Source: DAIDKA01 sp036498905
Lineage (GTDB): Bacteria > Pseudomonadota > Gammaproteobacteria > Steroidobacterales > Steroidobacteraceae
Direction of reading: 5' to 3'
Length of the DNA stretch: 64,000 nt
NCBI GenBank assembly: GCA_036498905.1
Contig: DASYER010000075.1
Location: 1-64,000, forward strand
In this document: positions 16,734 to 25,051 of the stretch, piece by piece
Position numbering within the stretch: position 1 is the stretch's first letter
How the letters are laid out: every line of letters begins with the position of its first letter
The notes under the pieces: generated by a model
Database searches by the model: none
The model's input: the letters and a program-made list of their open reading frames with translations, nothing else
What the model was told of the DNA's origin: nothing
Translations under genes and position numbers: made by a program

Positions 16734-19700
16734 TCAAGCTTGCTCCGTAGTCGGTGCAAAAACGTCCGGTTCCAGTGCAATGAGCGCCGTGCCGGGTGCA
16801 ATTGCCTGGCGTTCCTGGATATAGACTGCGCGTACAATTCCGGCAACGGGACTCGGCACACTGCACTCCGTCTTCATCGATTCGATTGCGGCAATCATCA
16901 CGCCCTTCTCGAGTCGATCTCCCACCCGCACGGCGATGCGCCAGACGTTCCCGCCGAGCGGTGATTCCACGAGCTCGCAGCCAAGCGGCACGGTTGGGAT
17001 TCCTGCATCAATGTTCTCGGGCGCGGACCCTTCCGGTGACAGTTCGCTGCGTTTGACCCAGGCTTCCCGTTCCGCCTCAAAGGCCGCGCCGCGTGTTCGT
17101 TGGAAGGACTCGATGCCAAAACGCTCCTCGTGCAGGAAGCGCTGGTAGTCCGCCAGCCGAAAGGTCTCGGTCTCGATATGCAAAGCGCGCCTGCCGACCG
17201 GGAAGTCACGCCGCCAGTCATTGAGCTCGGCGTGAGACACGGGAAAGAAGCGGATTTGATCGAAGAAGCGCAGCAGCCAGGGATGCTCGAGGAATTCGCC
17301 GCTTCGCCGGTAAGAGCTCCACATTTGCACCGTGCGTCCAAAAAGCTGATACCCGCCCGGGCCCTCCATGCCGTAGATGCACAGATATGCACCTCCGATG
17401 CCAACTACATTCGGGGGAGTCCAGGTTCTTGCCGGGTTGTACTTCGTGGTGACCAGACGGTGACGTGGGTCGAGGGGCACGGCCACGGGCGCGCCGAGAT
17501 AAACATCCCCCAGACCGAGAACCATGTAGCGCGCCGCGAATACAATGCGTTGAACGTCCTCCACCGAGGAGAGCCCATTGATGCGTCGGATGAACTCAAT
17601 GTTGTCCGGGCACCAGGGCGCATCCGCGCGCACCGTACTCATATAGCGCTCGATCGTCTCGCCAACCGCCGGATCCGCAAAGGAAAGCGGCAGCCACACG
17701 ATGCGCGAGGGGATCTCGAAATCCTGCAAACTGCCCAGGCGTGCCTCGCAATCACCCAGGTCGCGCAGCAATTTATCTAGTGACAGTACGTCCGGGTCAT
17801 AGTGAATCTGCAGGGAGCGGATGCCCGGTGTCACCTCGAGGATGCCCGCTAGCCTGAGACGCTCCAGCTCCAGCATCAGGGCATGTACGCGCAAGCGCAG
17901 GGTGAGATCGAGGACGATTGGGCCGTATTCGACGAGTAGGTGCCGATCGCCCTGGCGACGATACAGCGTTCTGGGGCAGGACCCCCGTTCCTCAACAGTC
18001 CCCAGGACGGCACCGCTGCTCGAATGCGCCCTCGTGCCGCGTGCCGGCAGCTTCTCAGCGATATCCGCGTCGCGCATCGGGGCCCCTGCAATCCATGCCT
18101 TCTGCGCCTGCTCCGCCGCGCGCGCCGTCGACGCATCGACGCATTCGAATTGCACACTGTCCCCCGGGGCGAGCTGACCCAGCTTCCACAGATCCGCACT
18201 GATCACGACAAAGGGACAGACGAACCCTCCAAGCGAGGGGCCGTCCGGGCCCAGAATGATGGGCATGTCGCCCGTGAAATCGACGGCCCCCACCACATAG
18301 GCATTGTCGTGAATATTCGAAGGGTGAAGACCCGCCTCCCCGCCATCGCGGCGTGCCCACTGAGGTTTTGGTCCAAGGAGGCGCACGCCGGTGCGATTGG
18401 AGTTGTAGTGGACCTTCCATTGCGCACCCAAGATCGCGTCAATGTCCGCATCCGTGAAGAAATCCGGCGCGGCGTGCGGACCGGACAGCACACGCACACT
18501 CCATTTGTGAGTGAGTGCCGGCACCCTCGGAGCCTTTATCGTCAACTCTGGCCGCGCGTTGGAGGTCTGAGGGCGGTGAGATCCGAGATGCAGGACATCA
18601 CCTGCCGCGAGATTGCGTCCCGCATGCCCTCCGAAGCGACCGAGCGTAAAGGTCGAGCGGCTGCCGAGGTACGGCGGCACTTCGATGCCCCCCGCAATGA
18701 GCACGTAGGCGCGCAAGCCGGGGCCACGTATACGTCCCAGTTTCAGAGTCTGGCCCACCTCGACAGTAGTCACGCGGTACGGCTCCAGTAAGGAACCATC
18801 CAGCCGCGCTTCGGCGTCCGCGCCTGCCAAGCATACGGCAGCGCGACTGCCGAACTGCAGGGTTGGACCGATTGCCGTGACCTCAAGTCCCGGCGCCCCT
18901 TCGGAATTGCCGAGGAGACGATTACCGAGACGAAATGCGAGGCTATCCATCGGCCCGGATGGGGGGACTCCAACGTTCCAGTATCCCCGCCGCCCCGGGT
19001 AGTCCTGAATGCTGGTGTCCAGTCCGCCGCTTAGCACGTGCACTGCCACGGAGGCATAGGGTAGGTCGGCCAGCGCCCGGGTCGTCACCCTGCCTGAAAC
19101 GAACATCTCGCTGTGAGCGATCTGCTTCAACCGTTCCAGATTGGTCTCAAGACCCGCCAGGTGCGTCCTACCCAGGGCAAGCTGTAGGGCTCTCACCGTC
19201 GTTGCACGATCGGCCCCCGTGACAATGATTTTCGCGAGCAACGGATCGAAATGTGTGGTGACTTCCGTGCCCAACGTCACCCACGTCTCCAGGCGAATGT
19301 CGCTGGGCCACTCAACCTCGGTCAGCGTACCGCTGCTCGGACGATTCCCCTCGCTTGGATCTTCGGCGTACAGGCGCGCCTGAATGGCCCAGCCGCGCGC
19401 GCGCGGCGCCTTCTGCGGCGTGCTCCAGGTATCTAGAAAGGAGTAGTCCCCGCCGGCGCCTCGAACCATCCACTCTATAAGATCGACCCCCGTAATTTCC
19501 TCCGTGACCGCGTGCTCGACCTGCAGGCGAGTGTTGACTTCAAGAAAATAGAATTCCTCGCGCGCCGGATCCAGCAGGAACTCCACCGTACCGGCAGAGC
19601 GATACTCGACGGCCGAGGCCAGGCGGATGGCGCACGCGGCCAGCGCAGTGCGTACTTCGGGTGCGAGATGTGGCGCCGGCGCTTCTTCGATGACTTTCTG

Positions 19701-20402
19701 GTGGCGCCGCTGCAACGAGCAATCACGCTCACCCAATGCCACGACCCGACCGCTGCCGTCACCGAAGATCTGAACCTCTACGTGACGCGCTTCGGGCAGC
19801 AACCGCTCGAGGTACATGCCCGCGTCGGCAAAATGACCGGCCGCGAGCCGCGAGACGACCGGAAATGCCTCCTCCAGGGCGCGCATGTCCTCGCAGGCGC
19901 GCATGCCGATGCCGCCACCCCCACCAGTCGCCTTGAGCATGACCGGAAAGCCGATGCCGCGCGCCGCCGCGCACGCAGCTGCCAGGTCCCTGAGCAGCTC
20001 CGAGCCCGGCACCAGCGGCACGGACTGTGCCCGCGCTATCGCGCGCGCCCGATGCTTGAGGCCAAAGGCCCGCATGTTCTTTGGCGTTGGGCCAATGAAG
20101 GTCAGTCCGGCCCGCTCGCACTGCTCAGCAAAATCCGCGTTCTCGCTTAAGAAGCCATATCCCGGATGAATGGCTTGCGCACCAGTATGTTGAGCCGCGG
20201 CAATCATCGCCGCACCGTTGAGGTAACCGGCGCTGCCCTGGGAGCCGCCAAGACATACCGCCTCGCCGGCCTGCGCGACATGCAACGACCCGGCGTCCGA
20301 TTCCGTGAAGACGGCCACGGACGCGACGCCCAGGCGGCGCAGAGTACGCAGTATCCGGCAGGCAATTGCGCCGCGATTGGCAATAAGCACCTTCTCAAGC
20401 AC
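16734..20402 (-). CDS. uca: Biotin-dependent urea/guanidine carboxylase
   Basis: A 1222-residue single-chain carboxylase of the urea carboxylase family. Order of domains: biotin carboxylase with ATP-grasp (1 to about 450; LIANRGAIACRI, GGGGIGMRA, EVNTRLQVEHAVTEE), KipA-like carboxyltransferase (about 470-770; SIQDYPGRRGYWNVG), KipI-like part (about 800-1060), and a biotinyl domain whose ESMKTE motif places biotin on K1177. Family members make allophanate from urea or carboxyguanidine from guanidine. The guanidine-I riboswitch and adjacent DUF1989 genes favour guanidine. D933 in WCPDNIEF may be the diagnostic Asp that replaces Asn of urea enzymes, recalled from memory and not verified. ATG 20402 begins LEKVLIANRG, as expected. 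Confidence 0.93.
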   Translation of the reverse strand: MLEKVLIANRGAIACRILRTLRRLGVASVAVFTESDAGSLHVAQAGEAVCLGGSQGSAGYLNGAAMIAAAQHTGAQAIHPGYGFLSENADFAEQCERAGLTFIGPTPKNMRAFGLKHRARAIARAQSVPLVPGSELLRDLAAACAAARGIGFPVMLKATGGGGGIGMRACEDMRALEEAFPVVSRLAAGHFADAGMYLERLLPEARHVEVQIFGDGSGRVVALGERDCSLQRRHQKVIEEAPAPHLAPEVRTALAACAIRLASAVEYRSAGTVEFLLDPAREEFYFLEVNTRLQVEHAVTEEITGVDLIEWMVRGAGGDYSFLDTWSTPQKAPRARGWAIQARLYAEDPSEGNRPSSGTLTEVEWPSDIRLETWVTLGTEVTTHFDPLLAKIIVTGADRATTVRALQLALGRTHLAGLETNLERLKQIAHSEMFVSGRVTTRALADLPYASVAVHVLSGGLDTSIQDYPGRRGYWNVGVPPSGPMDSLAFRLGNRLLGNSEGAPGLEVTAIGPTLQFGSRAAVCLAGADAEARLDGSLLEPYRVTTVEVGQTLKLGRIRGPGLRAYVLIAGGIEVPPYLGSRSTFTLGRFGGHAGRNLAAGDVLHLGSHRPQTSNARPELTIKAPRVPALTHKWSVRVLSGPHAAPDFFTDADIDAILGAQWKVHYNSNRTGVRLLGPKPQWARRDGGEAGLHPSNIHDNAYVVGAVDFTGDMPIILGPDGPSLGGFVCPFVVISADLWKLGQLAPGDSVQFECVDASTARAAEQAQKAWIAGAPMRDADIAEKLPARGTRAHSSSGAVLGTVEERGSCPRTLYRRQGDRHLLVEYGPIVLDLTLRLRVHALMLELERLRLAGILEVTPGIRSLQIHYDPDVLSLDKLLRDLGDCEARLGSLQDFEIPSRIVWLPLSFADPAVGETIERYMSTVRADAPWCPDNIEFIRRINGLSSVEDVQRIVFAARYMVLGLGDVYLGAPVAVPLDPRHRLVTTKYNPARTWTPPNVVGIGGAYLCIYGMEGPGGYQLFGRTVQMWSSYRRSGEFLEHPWLLRFFDQIRFFPVSHAELNDWRRDFPVGRRALHIETETFRLADYQRFLHEERFGIESFQRTRGAAFEAEREAWVKRSELSPEGSAPENIDAGIPTVPLGCELVESPLGGNVWRIAVRVGDRLEKGVMIAAIESMKTECSVPSPVAGIVRAVYIQERQAIAPGTALIALEPDVFAPTTEQA

Positions 20403-20414
20403 GCCTCACACCCA

Positions 20415-21062
20415 TCAGCGCTGGCCCATGCCGGAGGCGACAAGAATCCGCACGGGCGAGGGATTAAATCCGTTGCATGGATTGTTCACTTGCGGGCAGT
20501 TGGAAATGACGGCTACGACGTCCATCAACATCTCCAGATCCACATAAAGGCCCGGAGCCGAAATTCCGTCGACGATTCCCAAAGTGCCATCCGCCTCAAC
20601 CGGCACGTTCATGAACCAATTGATATTCGACACGATGTCGCGCTTGGTTCGACCGCGGCGCGCATTCGCCAGCAGAAAATTCTCTACGCAGGCATGCTGC
20701 GATTTTGTGTGATAGCCGTACCGCAGCGTATTGCTCTCGCAACTGCACGCTCCGCCGATGGTGTCGTGGTAGGCGACAGTCGTTGCCGCAATCCGCGCCA
20801 TGGCGCGACCTTCGTTCGACATCAGAACCGTCCCGGTGCGCAGGAATATGTTCTGTTGTTCGCAAATCGTGTCCTGCGCACTGTAGCGTTCCGTATCGTC
20901 ATGTGCCGCATAGAGCAGGAAGTCGACCGCCTGGTTGCCTTCGATGTCGAGGATGCGCAGTGTCTGGCCCGCCTGTACGAGGTGATCCCAGGCCCCGCGC
21001 GCAGGAATCACCTCGTCGAGCAATATTTCTCGCAATAGCCCCGCACTGGTGGATTTGCTCAT
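20415..21062 (-). CDS. DUF1989 protein, shorter subunit (urea carboxylase-associated 1; carboxyguanidine deiminase candidate)
   Basis: A 215-residue DUF1989 protein matching urea carboxylase-associated protein 1 in length and neighbourhood. Visible family features are the DIEGNQAVDFLLYAAHDDTERYSAQDT segment, VLMSNEGRAMARIA, several conserved Cys/His (CSCESNTLRYG, QHACVENFLLA), and NINWFMNVPVEADGTL near the centre. Paired DUF1989 proteins (CgiA/CgiB) form the deiminase that turns carboxyguanidine into allophanate and ammonia. Start ATG 21062, 48 bp after the upstream DUF1989 gene and 12 bp before the carboxylase. The presence of this pair is a strong sign that the carboxylase works on guanidine and not urea. 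Confidence 0.88.
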   Translation of the reverse strand: MSKSTSAGLLREILLDEVIPARGAWDHLVQAGQTLRILDIEGNQAVDFLLYAAHDDTERYSAQDTICEQQNIFLRTGTVLMSNEGRAMARIAATTVAYHDTIGGACSCESNTLRYGYHTKSQHACVENFLLANARRGRTKRDIVSNINWFMNVPVEADGTLGIVDGISAPGLYVDLEMLMDVVAVISNCPQVNNPCNGFNPSPVRILVASGMGQR

Positions 21063-21110
21063 GGCGCAGAACCATCCAACTTCTCAGGTCCGTGCAAATT
21101 GTGTGCAATC

Positions 21111-21941
21111 TCAGCGACGGAAGTACTCCTCGACATTGAGGAAAGCCCGCATTGCTTCGGGCGTCGCATTACGCACTTCATCTTCGCCGTCTGCGATCGG
21201 GCCCCGCCAGGCGCAAACCCGGACCGGCGTAACGGCATAGTCCGGGCGTGCATCCAGCACATGCGGACAATTGGCCATTACAATGATGACGTCCATTTCG
21301 GCACGCAGCGTAAGTGCCCGGCCTGACGCGAACGGGCCGGCTTGCAACATCGTGGTGCCGTCAGGCGCAATCTGCACCGATTTGAACCAGTTGATGCAGG
21401 GATGCACATCCTTCGCACCAAGGCCGAACTTCGCGGCGCCCAGCAATAGCCGATCACGTGCGGCCGGGGTGTCGCTCCAGTTGGCTCCGCTGCCGTATCT
21501 TCTGGCGTTAGTGCGTTCGTTCGAAGGCCCGCAGAACGCGTCATGGGTTCGGGCCTCGTCTTCGAGGATGCTGAGAAGAACTCTGCCCATGTCGGAAAGC
21601 AGCACCCGACCCGCTTGTAGTTCCGCCGTCCACTGCACTTTGAGCGTATCGGCGACATTCAGTCGCTCATCCGGCCGCTCGGCATTGAAGATCAGCATCG
21701 ACACGCACGCATCCCCGTGTAAGTCGATGAGACGCAATCGCGCACCCCGCCCGAGTTCCTTGGCGGCGTAGCCGCCCGCTCCGAGGGTTTCCTCCCAGAG
21801 CATGCTCCCGGCGGCGACCCCATCGGGAAGATCCGTACTGTTGCTCGCCGGTACCGTAGGCATGGCCTGCACCCGCATGTCTGCCATGGACCGCGCGTGC
21901 GCGCGTGCGCTTTTTGGATCGGCGGTGGCGGATTCCTTCAT
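21111..21941 (-). CDS. DUF1989 protein, longer subunit (urea carboxylase-associated 2; carboxyguanidine deiminase candidate)
   Basis: A 276-residue DUF1989 protein, longer than its partner at 20415-21062, matching urea carboxylase-associated protein 2. The core reads LIDLHGDACVSMLIFNAERPDERLN, then VLLSDMGRVLLSILED, FCGPSNERTNARRYG, DVHPCINWFKSVQIAPDGT and VIIVMANCPHVLDARPDYAVTPVRV, parallel to the shorter subunit. An unusual feature is the 50-residue N-terminal extension rich in Ala and Met before the conserved domain. ATG 21941 has AAGGCGGGG just upstream. It lies 13 bp behind the TonB receptor gene. It should form a heteromeric carboxyguanidine deiminase with its neighbour; which one is CgiA or CgiB I cannot assign. 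Confidence 0.87.
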   Translation of the reverse strand: MKESATADPKSARAHARSMADMRVQAMPTVPASNSTDLPDGVAAGSMLWEETLGAGGYAAKELGRGARLRLIDLHGDACVSMLIFNAERPDERLNVADTLKVQWTAELQAGRVLLSDMGRVLLSILEDEARTHDAFCGPSNERTNARRYGSGANWSDTPAARDRLLLGAAKFGLGAKDVHPCINWFKSVQIAPDGTTMLQAGPFASGRALTLRAEMDVIIVMANCPHVLDARPDYAVTPVRVCAWRGPIADGEDEVRNATPEAMRAFLNVEEYFRR

Positions 21942-21954
21942 GTGCCCCGCCTTG

Positions 21955-24585
21955 CTACTGGTACGAGTAGCCGACCGTCAGCCCGACGGTACGAGGTTGC
22001 GACACGATAGCTTGGGCGCGGTTGCCGAATATGGCCGGATCCTGATAGGACGTCACGCCCAGATTGTTCGTGAGATTATTTACGAACAAGGCCATGCTCC
22101 AATGCGCCCCCTCGTATCCGGCGCGGGCACTCGCCATCGTATAGCCGCCGACGGTGGGCACGGTTGCCGATAGCGCCGGTAACACCGCACTTTGATAGTG
22201 CCCACTAACAGAGAAATATAGCTCGCCCTGATTGAGCGGAATGTGTCCGTACTTCAAGGTAAGCGCGACGCTGTTGCGCGGCGTGCCAGGCAGTGCTGTG
22301 CCAATGCCCGGCGGCGGTGCAGAAACGTTTGGCAACACAAACAGTGGATTCAGGGACGTTATTTTCGTTTGATCGTAGGTATAGTCGAGCTGTCCCTCGA
22401 GATGACGCGTGACGAGCGCATCCATTTCAGTCTCAATGCCCTTACTATAGGCATCCCCGATATTCATCGATGCCGGAAGTACCAGGGGTGTGAGCTGCAA
22501 CCCTTCCTGCACGTTTCGCCAGTCGATATAGTATCCGGCGAGGGAGTATTTGAACCTACTTTCGACGGTTCCCTTGAAGCCGATTTCGTAATTGTTCGCG
22601 GTGTCGGGCGAGAGCTGTCTCAGCTTGTCCGGCAGAGTATAGAGACCACCCAGCTCGGAGGAAGGCAGCGCGTTCACGCTGCCACGCCGAAACCCCTGCG
22701 AGAAGGTTGCGTAGACCAGATTGGTCTTGTCCAGCTGATAGGAGGTGTTGAACTTCCACGTCGCGCGACGCCAGGTGTCGCTCAGGGAGATGTTCGCAAT
22801 CGGGATGCCAGGCGCGAAGAACGGCCCCGCATCGAACAGCAAGCCGGTCTGCTGGGACGCAGCGATAGTCTGTTTGAAGACACGCCCACCCCCGGTCACA
22901 CTCCAATTGGAGGTGACGTGCCAAGTGATATCACCGAAAAGCGCGAGATCCTTGAACGTGGTTTCGAAGTCTCCGATATAGGCCTGGTCCTTCACAATTG
23001 GAATTCCGGCATACGAGCTGACGAGGCCGGCACCCGTCTCCCCGACTCCGCAGTACGAAGGTGTGGTGCCATCGCCCGAGCTCTGACCGTAGATTGGCTG
23101 GCACGAGTTGTACCAGTCGAGATAACCGGGTTCGAAATCGTGCTCCTGGATATCGGTCTGCTGGTGATTAAAGAACAGGCCTGCCACCCACTCCAATGCA
23201 CCCCCGTCCTTGGAAGCCAGCCGCAGCTCCTGTGTTATCGGCCTGTCGTCGAGCCGCTCATAGCCTTGAATGAAGGTTCGTGGAAACTGGCCGTAGAGGC
23301 TCTGATAGAAGAAGAAGTTGCTGTACTGGGCAGTCTCATCCGCCCGCGTCCGATTTGAGTGATCCGCCCACGAGGTCGATGAAGAGAGAGTCGCGAACCC
23401 CAAGTCGTATTCCAGACTCAGCGCGACCAGGTCGACTTTGTCCGTCGTGGTTGTCGCACTGTTCTCGGCATCCGATAGGCGGTCAATGCCAGACGGCACA
23501 GATTCACTGTACAGCTGCGGCGCAAGCGGCGGATTGGTGAAAGTACCGCCAGGCTGAGTGTTGGGGCTTATAGGCATATTGAACGCAGCGGTGCTGGTTG
23601 CTGCGTACGGATAACCCTGAGCCGTCGAGAGCTGATGATAGTAGGAAAGTTGCGCGCGAAAGGCATCGCTGGGCTTCCACAGTGCCGAAATGCGCGCCGT
23701 TGTGTATCCGTAGTCGTTTACATGATCACGACCGTAGAATTCCGGCGCGCTGAACAGGTTTCCGGGCTGTGCCGCTATAGGCGCTCCGTTTGAATCAAGC
23801 GCGAACAGATTCGGCTGATTGATGAATCCGGCATCATGCGAGAAGCTGGCGTTGCCGCGGACAGCAAACGTTTCGCTCAACGGAATGTTGATCATTCCAC
23901 TCACGTTTTCGTTCGGCGCGCCCGTATGCTGCGTGTCGCTGATCGTCGCGTCTACTTTCGCATCGAATCCGGTGGGATCCGGTGCGTGCTGGATGAACTT
24001 GATTGTTCCACCCAAGGATCCTGAGCCGTACAGAGTTCCCTGCGGACCCTTCAGAACCTCGACGCGTTCGAGATCCTGAAAGCGCAGACTCACGAAAATC
24101 GGAGTGTCATCGACATAAGTGGACACCGGCGGCACCACAGGTGACGCCGCGGCCGGCAGGCCCGCTGTCGTCTCACTGTTAAGTCCGCGAATCACCAGAT
24201 TTGCACCGTTGACGCCGCTGAATGGTCCCTTGTCCGTGTAGTTCACACCCGACAAAATGTGCGACAGATCGGAGATGTCCTCGATGCCGCCCTGTTTGAG
24301 CTGCTCACCCGTTATCGCGATGATGCTGAGAGGAACATTCTGCGCCGACACCTCGTGACGCGTGGCTGTCACAACTACTTCAGCCAGACCCGTATCGGCG
24401 ACACTCGCGCCTGCCTCGGCGACGGTCGCAGCACTCGAAATCTCCGTCGTGGCGTTCGTGCCGTTCTCTGCGCTTGCCGCGGCGGCATACAGAATGGCAA
24501 TAACAGTCGCAGCCACCGTACTGACTTCACGGCGATGCGGTTGAAGATGGGACTCTTTAGCGACCCGAATTCGTGGGACTACCAT
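21955..24585 (-). CDS. TonB-dependent outer-membrane receptor, first gene of the guanidine operon
   Basis: An 876-residue TonB-dependent receptor. The N terminus has a signal-like hydrophobic stretch (TVAATVIAILYAAAASAEN), then a spacer and the TonB box/plug onset (LAEVVVTATRHEVSAQNVPLSI). The plug follows with LSHILSGVNY and VEVLKGPQGTLYGSGSLGGTIKF, and then a 22-strand barrel ending in aromatic RTVGLTVGYSYQ. ATG 24585 has a strong AGGAGG 10 bases upstream; a longer frame to 24708 would enter the riboswitch. It is the first gene behind a guanidine-I riboswitch and 13 bp before the DUF1989 gene. Free guanidinium should cross porins, so the receptor hints at a larger ligand. Sequence class resembles FecA/FpvA-like and Steroidobacter-type receptors; ligand unknown. 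Confidence 0.9.
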   Translation of the reverse strand: MVVPRIRVAKESHLQPHRREVSTVAATVIAILYAAAASAENGTNATTEISSAATVAEAGASVADTGLAEVVVTATRHEVSAQNVPLSIIAITGEQLKQGGIEDISDLSHILSGVNYTDKGPFSGVNGANLVIRGLNSETTAGLPAAASPVVPPVSTYVDDTPIFVSLRFQDLERVEVLKGPQGTLYGSGSLGGTIKFIQHAPDPTGFDAKVDATISDTQHTGAPNENVSGMINIPLSETFAVRGNASFSHDAGFINQPNLFALDSNGAPIAAQPGNLFSAPEFYGRDHVNDYGYTTARISALWKPSDAFRAQLSYYHQLSTAQGYPYAATSTAAFNMPISPNTQPGGTFTNPPLAPQLYSESVPSGIDRLSDAENSATTTTDKVDLVALSLEYDLGFATLSSSTSWADHSNRTRADETAQYSNFFFYQSLYGQFPRTFIQGYERLDDRPITQELRLASKDGGALEWVAGLFFNHQQTDIQEHDFEPGYLDWYNSCQPIYGQSSGDGTTPSYCGVGETGAGLVSSYAGIPIVKDQAYIGDFETTFKDLALFGDITWHVTSNWSVTGGGRVFKQTIAASQQTGLLFDAGPFFAPGIPIANISLSDTWRRATWKFNTSYQLDKTNLVYATFSQGFRRGSVNALPSSELGGLYTLPDKLRQLSPDTANNYEIGFKGTVESRFKYSLAGYYIDWRNVQEGLQLTPLVLPASMNIGDAYSKGIETEMDALVTRHLEGQLDYTYDQTKITSLNPLFVLPNVSAPPPGIGTALPGTPRNSVALTLKYGHIPLNQGELYFSVSGHYQSAVLPALSATVPTVGGYTMASARAGYEGAHWSMALFVNNLTNNLGVTSYQDPAIFGNRAQAIVSQPRTVGLTVGYSYQ

Positions 24586-24593
24586 TGCCGATG

Positions 24594-24701
24594 GACCTCC
24601 TAGCACAAGCCGTTGCCCGACATGCGAGGAGCGTCGTGAATTCGGTATCGGGGCAACCACCGCGACGGAGATCGTCCCGAAGGCCATCACTGGCTCCTCG
24701 C
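24594..24701 (-). promoter_or_regulatory. Candidate riboswitch expression platform (anti-Shine-Dalgarno)
   Basis: Between riboswitch and receptor start the minus strand carries GCGAGGAGC (24701-24693), its exact complement GCTCCTCGC (24632-24624), and the ribosome site AGGAGG (24601-24596). GCTCCTCGC can pair either with the upstream copy, leaving the ribosome site free, or with AGGAG of that site, blocking it. This arrangement fits a translational on/off switch; no U-tract terminator is seen. The pairing choice is inference from complementarity. Confidence 0.5.
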
Positions 24702-24706
24702 AACCC

Positions 24707-24818
24707 AATCTCCCGGGCTTTTATCCCGCCGTGTATCCAAGTCGCTTTACTGCGCTCCTGGACTGCCTCTCTCGGACCAGACACCCGTTTCAGCAACAGG
24801 CCGGAACCCTAGACGCAC
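24707..24818 (-). promoter_or_regulatory. Guanidine-I riboswitch (ykkC motif, subtype 1)
   Basis: The minus strand contains the conserved blocks of the ykkC guanidine-I aptamer in order: CUAGGGUUCCG (24812-24802), CUGGUCCGAGAG (about 24782-24771), ACACGG (about 24734-24729) and GGGAUAAAAGCCCGGGAG (about 24727-24710). The last block is typical of the guanidine-binding subtype and not of the ppGpp or PRPP variants. It sits about 120 nt upstream of the TonB receptor start and leads the twelve-gene operon. Guanidine binding normally turns downstream genes on. The match is by eye but nearly complete in the invariant stretches; exact ends of the P1 stem are approximate. Confidence 0.93.
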
Positions 24819-24843
24819 ATTTCAACTATTCCATGCACTCCGT

Positions 24844-24859
24844 TGCAAGGGTTGTGCCG
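24844..24859 (-). promoter_or_regulatory. Sigma-54 (RpoN) promoter candidate for the guanidine operon
   Basis: The minus strand reads CGGCACAACCCTTGCA, matching the sigma-54 consensus TGGCACGNNNNTTGCW with GG and GC at the exact -24/-12 spacing. Predicted transcription start is near 24833, about 15-20 nt before the riboswitch core. Nitrogen-scavenging operons commonly use RpoN with NtrC. The interval 24819-25051 also holds the leader of the divergent MBL-fold gene; I saw no clear NtrC site. Confidence 0.6.
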
Positions 24860-25051
24860 ATATCCATCGTTGCAGAGCGGCTGCATTGTTCAGCTCACGA
24901 AAACAACGTGTTACGCGGGCAAATGCAGTTGCGCGGCACCTGGGGATCGGGCCTGCGTGTGCCCCAGCACAGGGCCTTTCGGACTTTCTGCCCCAGGATT
25001 GACCAGCCCGCCAGAGTCACGGACACCTTCAGATGCGTCCACAATGTGGGG

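Noticed and set aside
24585..24708. Starting the TonB receptor at the upstream TTG near 24708
   Set aside because: That start would lie at the edge of the riboswitch aptamer, while ATG 24585 has AGGAGG and a signal-like segment after it.
24871..25051. NtrC-type site between the sigma-54 promoter and the MBL gene
   Set aside because: TGCA-N7-TGCA-like pattern is too short and does not match the 17-bp consensus spacing.
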